Assembly (NCBI GenBank): GCA_046542255.1
Contig: JBKHBT010000038.1
Span: 1 to 30,165, forward strand
Reading direction: 5' to 3'
Length of the DNA stretch: 30,165 nucleotides
Origin: JBKHBT01 sp046542255
GTDB lineage: Bacteria; UBP14; UBA6098; JBKHBT01
Positions within the stretch are counted from its first letter, which is position 1, and every line of letters begins with the position of its first letter. The notes beneath the pieces are model-generated. The model did not search any database and was not told where the DNA came from. It saw only the letters and a list, made by a program, of their open reading frames with translations. Below are positions 24,673 to 30,165 of this stretch, one piece after another. The position numbers were made by a program, and so were the translations under genes.

Positions 24673-27600
24673 ATGGCAGAACTAGTAGCAAAACTTGAAC
24701 TAATCCTTCGAAAAGCAAGAGCCAAATATAGCCAGATCGCTATATTTACAGCTGTTTTGAATAATATAACAGCTCTTTTCATAGGTGTTTTACTTTTAAC
24801 TATCCTGAATTCGTTTTTCGAATTCTCGACTTCTATTCGGTCGGTTATGCTTTTTATTGTCATTTTTATCGAGGTTCTTCTGCTATGGCAATTTACTGGC
24901 CAAAAAATAATTCGAAAAATTAATTTAAGAGAAATCGCAATTCTTTTCGAGAAGCATTTCCCGCAACTCGAAGATCGCCTTGTATCCGCCTGGGAGCTTC
25001 TAACGGATACTAAATGGGAAGAACTAAAATATAGCAGGGACCTTGTCTATGGCATTGGCGAACAGGCAATAACCAGCGCAGGCGGCCTGTCACCTAAGAA
25101 GCTTTTGCCTTATGATAAATTGGAGCAATCCTTCAGGCTTCTTATTGTTACAGGGCTTCTGGTTCTTACAATTTTTGTGAGTATGCCCAAGCTAACTCAT
25201 AAAGGACTCTATTATTCTATTCATCCACAGGTGGCTATACCAAAAGACACCGATACCAAACTAAGCCTATACCCTGGTGATACAGAGATTGTTAAATATG
25301 CGCCGTTTTTTGTGCATATAGAAGCGAAGGGCAAAATTCCACCTTTTGTTACTATGGAAAGACGCTTCAGAAGAGGCCGGCCAATAATTGATGAAATCGA
25401 TATGCACCCGGACTCTTTTGGGGTTTACAATAAATCTATCGATGAAGTCAGGCAGGATTTTGAATATAGAATCGAAGGCGGAGACTATACTACTGACTGG
25501 TATAAAGTCAAAGTCGCCGATAAACCACGTATACTACAAATTTCACTAAATATCGACTATCCAGATTACACCGGCATGAAATCCCATCCTGGCGAACCAA
25601 ATAATGGCAATGTAGATGCCATCCGCGGAACTATAGTAAAAGTACAGGCCCGCGCTTCGAAAGAACTCGAAGATGCCTTCTTTGTATTCGAGAGCGGAGA
25701 CACCATATCGGCAGAAGTTAACCAAAAGGAAATTACCGGGCAATTCCAGGTGAAAAGAGATGACAAATATAAGATAATCTGCCGCGATGAAGAGGGCTAT
25801 TTCAATCCCGAACCTATAACTTACGAAATATTCGCAAGAGACGACCAACACCCCACTGTCAAAATAAGCGTTCCCGGCCAGGATGTCGATATCACAGAAG
25901 AAATGAAAGTGCCCCTTCAGGTTCTCGCTCAGGATGATTTTGGATTTAGCAAATTTCATGTCGCATATTATGTCAATGAAGGTGATACCAGCAGGACGAA
26001 ATTGCCATTTAAGTCTTATCGTGAACCTTATGTTGTTGTTGAATTTTTATGGAGCCTTGTGTCAATGCGGCTTTTGCCAGAAGATGTGGTCTATTACTGG
26101 GTCGAAGGCTATGATAATGATTATATTCGTGGGCCTAAAATGGCAAAAAGCAAGATATATGCTGCAAGATTTCCTTCCATAACAGAAATTGTCGATCAGG
26201 TCGATAAGGAGCAGCAAGCACAGAAAAGCGACCTTTCCAAGGCTCTCGAACAGCAACATGAAATGGCAGAGAAATTCCGTGAAGTAGCCAAAGAAATGCG
26301 TTCGACCGAAAAAATGGATTATGAAAATCGCGAAGACATAAATTCTATGATGCAAAAACAGCAGAAAATGGTCGAAAATATAGAACAGATGGCCGAGCAA
26401 ATGGACCAGACGATTCAAAAGATAGAAGAGAATGCTCTAGCTGCTGCTGAAATGGTCGATAAAATGCGCCAGGTTCAGGATATTATGCAGGAGATTGCGA
26501 CACCAGAGATGAAAAAAGCCATGGAAGAGATGCGCGAAGCAATGAAAAATGTGGATATGGAAAAGATGAAAGAGGCAATGAAGGATTTCGAGATGTCACA
26601 GGAAGAAATGATGCAAAATCTCGAAAGAACTCTATCACTTCTAAAGCGTATCCAAATGGAACAGAAGCTTTCACAAATGATGGAAATGACAAAGCAGGCC
26701 GAAGAGTCTCAGAGTGATATATCCGAAAATTCCAGCGATAATAATTCAGATGAAATGCAGAGAAAGCAAGATGCACAAAGCGAAAAGCTAAAATCGATGG
26801 AAAAGACAATGAAAGAGCTTGCTGAAATGATGAAAGAATTTGAAGATACACCCAAAGAACAAGCCGACAGCCTTTCAGAGGCCATGATGAATCAGAATAT
26901 GCCGCAGAATTCAGAGCAAATCTCGCAGCAATTGGGACAAAAGAATTCCAAAATGGCCAAGAAAAAAAGCTCGCAACTTCAGAAGCAATTACAGGACCTT
27001 CAAAAAGACCTCCAGCAACTTCAGCAAAATATGAATCAACAGCTTCGCGAAAAACTTAAGAAAGAAATGACAAATTCTTCCAGAAAGCTCAACTATCTTT
27101 CACAAAAACAGGAACAGCTCATGGATAAAAGCTGCCAGTCGGGCGTAAGCCGCGAGGAAATCGAATCGATTGCTCGCCAACAGCAAGAAGTCTCACGGTC
27201 CTTAGAAAAAGTATCTCAAGAGATTTCCGAAATTGCCGGTCAGACGATGTTTTTGCCACAAATGACGCAAAAGATAGTTAATGATGCTCTAAAGCAAAGC
27301 CAGGAATCAATGAAACAGCTCTCTAATTTTTCTTGTAATCGTGCAGGCCAAAATCAAAAGAAAGCGATGGGAAGCATGAATATGGCTTCTTCTATGATGC
27401 TTTCTTCGATGAATAAGATGTGTAATTCATCGAGTTGTCCATCAGGAAGCCAGAGCATGATGCAACAGATGGAATCGATGTGTCAGGGGCAACAATCGAT
27501 TAATCAGCAATCTATGCCTCTTATGTCTTCTTCTGGCCAACCTGGCGGAATGAGTCCCCAGCAGATGGCAGCAGCTCAAAAACTATCATCAGAACAAGAG

Positions 27601-28023
27601 GCACTCCGCAAATCACTCGAAGAGCTTAACAAAGAGTTCTCTGAGCAGAATGACATGCTGGGTAGATTAGATAAAACAGCCGACCAGATGAAACAGGTAT
27701 CAGAAGACCTAAGACGCGGTGATGTAAGCAAAAAGACTATGGAACATCAGGAAAGAATTCTGCAAAGATTGCTCGATGCACAGAAATCGCTTAATAAAAG
27801 AGACTATTCCAAGAAAAGAAAAGCAAATGCCGGTGAAGACCTCATCAGGCAATCGCCACCACCTTTGCCGGAAGATTTGGGCGAGCGAAAAGATCAATTG
27901 CAAAGAGACTTACTCAGAGTCCTTTCCCTGCCCTATCCAAAGCAATACGAGGGTTCAATTCGCGATTATTTCAATAAGCTACAGGAAATACAAATAGAAG
28001 AGAATAGCGAATCAAATAAATAA
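24673..28023 (+). CDS. DUF4175-like membrane protein with long Met/Gln-rich coiled coil
   Basis: This 1116-residue protein carries TM segments at about 28-48, 56-74 and 155-171. Beta-rich extracytoplasmic domains follow (about 180-500, Ig-like; LNIDYPDYTG, then DDFGFSKFHVAYYV), and then about 550 residues of helical coiled coil (501-1050) rich in Met, Gln, Lys and Glu. The end LPYPKQYEGSIRDYFNKL is a family-typical closing segment. I count about 58 Met in 501-1050 and a Cys group (821, 888, 917, 922, 937). This architecture matches the DUF4175-like proteins found next to DUF4159. It starts 3 bp after the DUF4159 stop without a ribosome site, so it is probably translated by re-initiation. An envelope structural or complex-forming role is inferred. 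Confidence 0.85.
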   Translation: MAELVAKLELILRKARAKYSQIAIFTAVLNNITALFIGVLLLTILNSFFEFSTSIRSVMLFIVIFIEVLLLWQFTGQKIIRKINLREIAILFEKHFPQLEDRLVSAWELLTDTKWEELKYSRDLVYGIGEQAITSAGGLSPKKLLPYDKLEQSFRLLIVTGLLVLTIFVSMPKLTHKGLYYSIHPQVAIPKDTDTKLSLYPGDTEIVKYAPFFVHIEAKGKIPPFVTMERRFRRGRPIIDEIDMHPDSFGVYNKSIDEVRQDFEYRIEGGDYTTDWYKVKVADKPRILQISLNIDYPDYTGMKSHPGEPNNGNVDAIRGTIVKVQARASKELEDAFFVFESGDTISAEVNQKEITGQFQVKRDDKYKIICRDEEGYFNPEPITYEIFARDDQHPTVKISVPGQDVDITEEMKVPLQVLAQDDFGFSKFHVAYYVNEGDTSRTKLPFKSYREPYVVVEFLWSLVSMRLLPEDVVYYWVEGYDNDYIRGPKMAKSKIYAARFPSITEIVDQVDKEQQAQKSDLSKALEQQHEMAEKFREVAKEMRSTEKMDYENREDINSMMQKQQKMVENIEQMAEQMDQTIQKIEENALAAAEMVDKMRQVQDIMQEIATPEMKKAMEEMREAMKNVDMEKMKEAMKDFEMSQEEMMQNLERTLSLLKRIQMEQKLSQMMEMTKQAEESQSDISENSSDNNSDEMQRKQDAQSEKLKSMEKTMKELAEMMKEFEDTPKEQADSLSEAMMNQNMPQNSEQISQQLGQKNSKMAKKKSSQLQKQLQDLQKDLQQLQQNMNQQLREKLKKEMTNSSRKLNYLSQKQEQLMDKSCQSGVSREEIESIARQQQEVSRSLEKVSQEISEIAGQTMFLPQMTQKIVNDALKQSQESMKQLSNFSCNRAGQNQKKAMGSMNMASSMMLSSMNKMCNSSSCPSGSQSMMQQMESMCQGQQSINQQSMPLMSSSGQPGGMSPQQMAAAQKLSSEQEALRKSLEELNKEFSEQNDMLGRLDKTADQMKQVSEDLRRGDVSKKTMEHQERILQRLLDAQKSLNKRDYSKKRKANAGEDLIRQSPPPLPEDLGERKDQLQRDLLRVLSLPYPKQYEGSIRDYFNKLQEIQIEENSESNK

Positions 28024-28048
28024 TCATGAAATATAAAAGGGATCAATA

Positions 28049-29788
28049 ATGAGAAAAACAATAGTAATAATTACAATATTAACCTTTGTATTTTCTGCAT
28101 TCACACAAAGCCAAATCGACAGAGAGCTTCAGCTTGCCAGGAAATATATTGTTTTACAAAGATATGATCAAGCTCGAGATATTCTCGAAGCCTTATATAT
28201 GGAAAACCCTCAGAATAATAGAGTTTTGACTTCACTTAAAGAGGTCTATTTCGGACTCGGCGAAAATGAGACATTACTGGATTTGCTGAATAATCAAGCA
28301 TCGCGCGAACCTAATAATGCTAAGGTCAGAGTCGATCTTGGCAAAGTAGCTCTTATCATGGGAAATACCGATGATGCGATGGAATATTTCGATAAGGCTT
28401 TCAAGCTTTATCCCAAGAACGAAGACTATTATCAAAGAGCATTTCGCGAGCTTTTGCAGCGTGGATATCTTGAAGAGACTCGCGAAGTAATCAAAACAGC
28501 ACGCAAAAATATCGGAAAGGAAAACCTCTTCGCCCTCGATATGGCAATGACCTATGAACTCGAGAGCAATTTTGACAGGGCAATGCAAGAATATGGAAAG
28601 TATATCTATGAACATCCGGATAGATTTACTACAGTTGAGCGAAGAATCGATATAGCTGGCAGAACCGATGATGAACTCCAGGCACTGGAAAAATCAATAC
28701 GCAAAATGTTTGATAAAGGATCATTATCTGAATCAAGAATTTATCGTCTTCTTTCCCGTTTGAATATACGTTTGGAAAATTATGACAGGGCATTAGAAAA
28801 CCTCATTTCTGCATCCAAAAATACAAAAGAAGACCGGAAAGGCCATCTTGTATATCCTTTCGCGATGCAGATGTACCAGCAAGGCAACTTTGAAACAGCT
28901 ATCGAAGCTGGTGAATATATTCGCGATAGTAAGGGGCCTTATGCCGATCGGGGCGAACTCATAATGGCTCAAGCGAAAATTGCAATCGGCGATGAAGACA
29001 AAGGCTATGAAATATTACAAAAACTGACCGATTCAAAAATACGCGAAGTAGCACTCGATGCAAAACTTAATCTTGCATCGATGGATCTCCAAAATGATGA
29101 TTTCGAAGCGGCCATGAACCGTCTGGATGATGTGCTACGAAGCAGAAATCAAAAATTTATGGGCGAAGCTCTGCAACTTTATGCTGATGGTTACATTCGC
29201 AATGGTAAATACGATGACGCTATGCAAATTCTAGATAAGCATTCTCTTGAATTTGAAAAATCACCATGGTTTAAGTTTCTTGTTGGAGAAATTAAGCTAT
29301 TCAAGGGCGAATATGATGAGGCTGAAGAGATTTTCCAGGACCTTGCAAGCAAATCCCCCGACGATGCAGCGGTTAATGATGCGATTAACTATATGATGCT
29401 TCTTTCAAGCAAAGATGCTTCAGATTTCAATAAATTGGTAGATGCCATTAGACTCTGGAAAACCGAAAGAACCGTTTTGGCAATAGAAAAACTGGAAAAT
29501 GCAAAAGCTGATTCGGAAATCAAAGATGAAATCAATTGGTATCTTGGCGCTATGGCTCTTGAAGAAAATGATTTAGAAAAGGCAGAAGATGCTTTCAAAT
29601 CAATAGCCGATAATTCACCAGGAAGTTTCTATGCACCACTTGCATTAGAAAATTTAGGCGATATTGCGATGGAACAAAATCAAACAGAAGCAGCTTATTC
29701 CTACTACCAAAAAGTACTTTCGGACTATGATGATGCAATAAATATCGTTTCGGTGCGAGAAAAAGCCAGACAAAGTGGCGGCATTTAA
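28049..29788 (+). CDS. Exported tetratricopeptide-repeat protein
   Basis: This 579-residue protein has a signal peptide (1-20) followed almost wholly by TPR-type helical pairs. Clear units begin near LARKYIVLQRYDQARDILEA, LGKVALIMGNTDDAMEYFDK and YLGAMALEENDLEKAEDAFK, the last near residue 495. The C-terminus fits a final repeat with YYQKVLSDY. Such proteins act as scaffolds; the periplasm is the likely place. AAAGGG lies 7 nt before the ATG, 25 bp after the DUF4175-like gene. A TPR protein commonly accompanies DUF4159/DUF4175-type genes, so it is taken as the third member of this operon. Confidence 0.87.
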   Translation: MRKTIVIITILTFVFSAFTQSQIDRELQLARKYIVLQRYDQARDILEALYMENPQNNRVLTSLKEVYFGLGENETLLDLLNNQASREPNNAKVRVDLGKVALIMGNTDDAMEYFDKAFKLYPKNEDYYQRAFRELLQRGYLEETREVIKTARKNIGKENLFALDMAMTYELESNFDRAMQEYGKYIYEHPDRFTTVERRIDIAGRTDDELQALEKSIRKMFDKGSLSESRIYRLLSRLNIRLENYDRALENLISASKNTKEDRKGHLVYPFAMQMYQQGNFETAIEAGEYIRDSKGPYADRGELIMAQAKIAIGDEDKGYEILQKLTDSKIREVALDAKLNLASMDLQNDDFEAAMNRLDDVLRSRNQKFMGEALQLYADGYIRNGKYDDAMQILDKHSLEFEKSPWFKFLVGEIKLFKGEYDEAEEIFQDLASKSPDDAAVNDAINYMMLLSSKDASDFNKLVDAIRLWKTERTVLAIEKLENAKADSEIKDEINWYLGAMALEENDLEKAEDAFKSIADNSPGSFYAPLALENLGDIAMEQNQTEAAYSYYQKVLSDYDDAINIVSVREKARQSGGI

Positions 29789-29793
29789 TCTAT

Positions 29794-30165
29794 ATGACAA
29801 TTCAAAGATTATATCAACAATGCATTAATAAATTAAAAAAAGCATCGATAGAAAATCCTGAATTCGAAGCTAAAATTATGATATCCCATATCTTATGTGT
29901 TGATCATAGAGTGTTTTATTGCATATTATCTAAGAACTTAATCGACAAAGATATATCTAAGATCAATGAATTAATAGATTTAAGGCTAAGAAGATATCCC
30001 CTGCAATATATTATTGGCGAATGGGATTTTCATGATATATCGCTCTTTATGCGCGAAGGTGTATTCATCCCCCGACCCGAGACTGAGATTCTTGTACAAT
30101 ATATTATTTCCCTGTATCAAGAGAGTAAGAATTCAGTATTAAAGGGACTTGAAATTGGAATTGGA
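29794..30165 (+). CDS. prmC: Peptide chain release factor N5-glutamine methyltransferase, 5' part
   Basis: The first 124 residues are present and the reading frame is open to the window end. PrmC methylates the Gln of the GGQ motif in release factors RF1 and RF2, using S-adenosylmethionine. The N-terminal helical domain is followed by the family segment RRYPLQYIIGEWDF (66-79), the hallmark FIPRPETEILV (91-101) and the start of the SAM motif LEIGIG (119-124). The catalytic NPPY motif lies beyond the window. The ATG is 5 bp after the TPR gene stop and has no clear Shine-Dalgarno of its own, so coupling to the TPR gene is likely. Confidence 0.93.
   Translation, partial: MTIQRLYQQCINKLKKASIENPEFEAKIMISHILCVDHRVFYCILSKNLIDKDISKINELIDLRLRRYPLQYIIGEWDFHDISLFMREGVFIPRPETEILVQYIISLYQESKNSVLKGLEIGIG

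Noticed and set aside
25546..25959. 137-codon minus-strand frame inside the DUF4175-like gene
   Set aside because: Antisense to a well-supported gene, with no ribosome site or recognisable domain.
1..30165. tRNA, rRNA, CRISPR, insertion sequence or phage genes
   Set aside because: I looked through the gaps and both strands and saw no cloverleaf, rRNA core sequence, spaced repeats or transposase/integrase motif.

Overview
The window reads as a stretch of chromosome from a diderm, AT-rich bacterium, probably a poorly cultured lineage of the Fibrobacterota-Chlorobiota-Bacteroidota (FCB) group. Three signs support this. Two large secreted proteins end in a PNPFNS-type domain like those recognised by the type IX secretion system (T9SS). 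A gingipain-like C25 peptidase is present. Several promoters can be read with the Bacteroidota -33/-7 pattern as well as the ordinary -35/-10 pattern. No rRNA, tRNA, CRISPR array, transposase or phage gene is visible. The phylum itself is inference.

Layout: (1) 1-1989 holds a CoA-disulfide-reductase/NADH-oxidase type flavoprotein on the minus strand, with a strong terminator and a candidate operator, flanked by two copies of an intergenic repeat. (2) 1990-6911 holds a plus-strand GlmM/PMM-type phosphohexomutase, which meets head-on a coupled minus-strand pair: an inner-membrane protein and a probable outer-membrane barrel protein. A third repeat copy follows. (3) 6912-21061 is a long minus-strand run. 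In transcription order it carries a cyclase-family hydrolase, a PEGA lipoprotein, an unknown 227-residue protein, gyrA, a helix-hairpin-helix plus barrel protein, adenine deaminase, a GT-B glycosyltransferase and a 1510-residue C25 peptidase. (4) 21132-30165 runs on the plus strand: an 874-residue mosaic T9SS-type protein, then a tight DUF4159 / DUF4175-like coiled-coil membrane protein / TPR protein set, running into prmC, which is cut by the window end.

Much of the window is about the cell envelope: a secreted peptidase and a second T9SS-type cargo, a coupled inner/outer membrane pair, a lipoprotein, an outer-membrane HhH protein and a Met/Gln-rich envelope coiled-coil protein. Housekeeping genes (gyrA, ade, the phosphohexomutase, prmC) sit between them.

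The most original signal is not a gene. A repeat of about 100 bp occurs three times (1-86, 1846-1943, 6789-6900), always between genes and always in the same orientation. It contains a hairpin with a conserved CTGTTC loop and an AT-rich second hairpin closed by a TAAAnC stem. In both stems, substitutions between copies are compensated on the other arm, which argues for a selected structure. Other leads are two promoters placed so close to the start codon that the mRNA would be nearly leaderless, a GyrA with Asn at the position of E. coli Asp87, and a DUF4159/DUF4175/TPR set without its usual MoxR/DUF58 partners.
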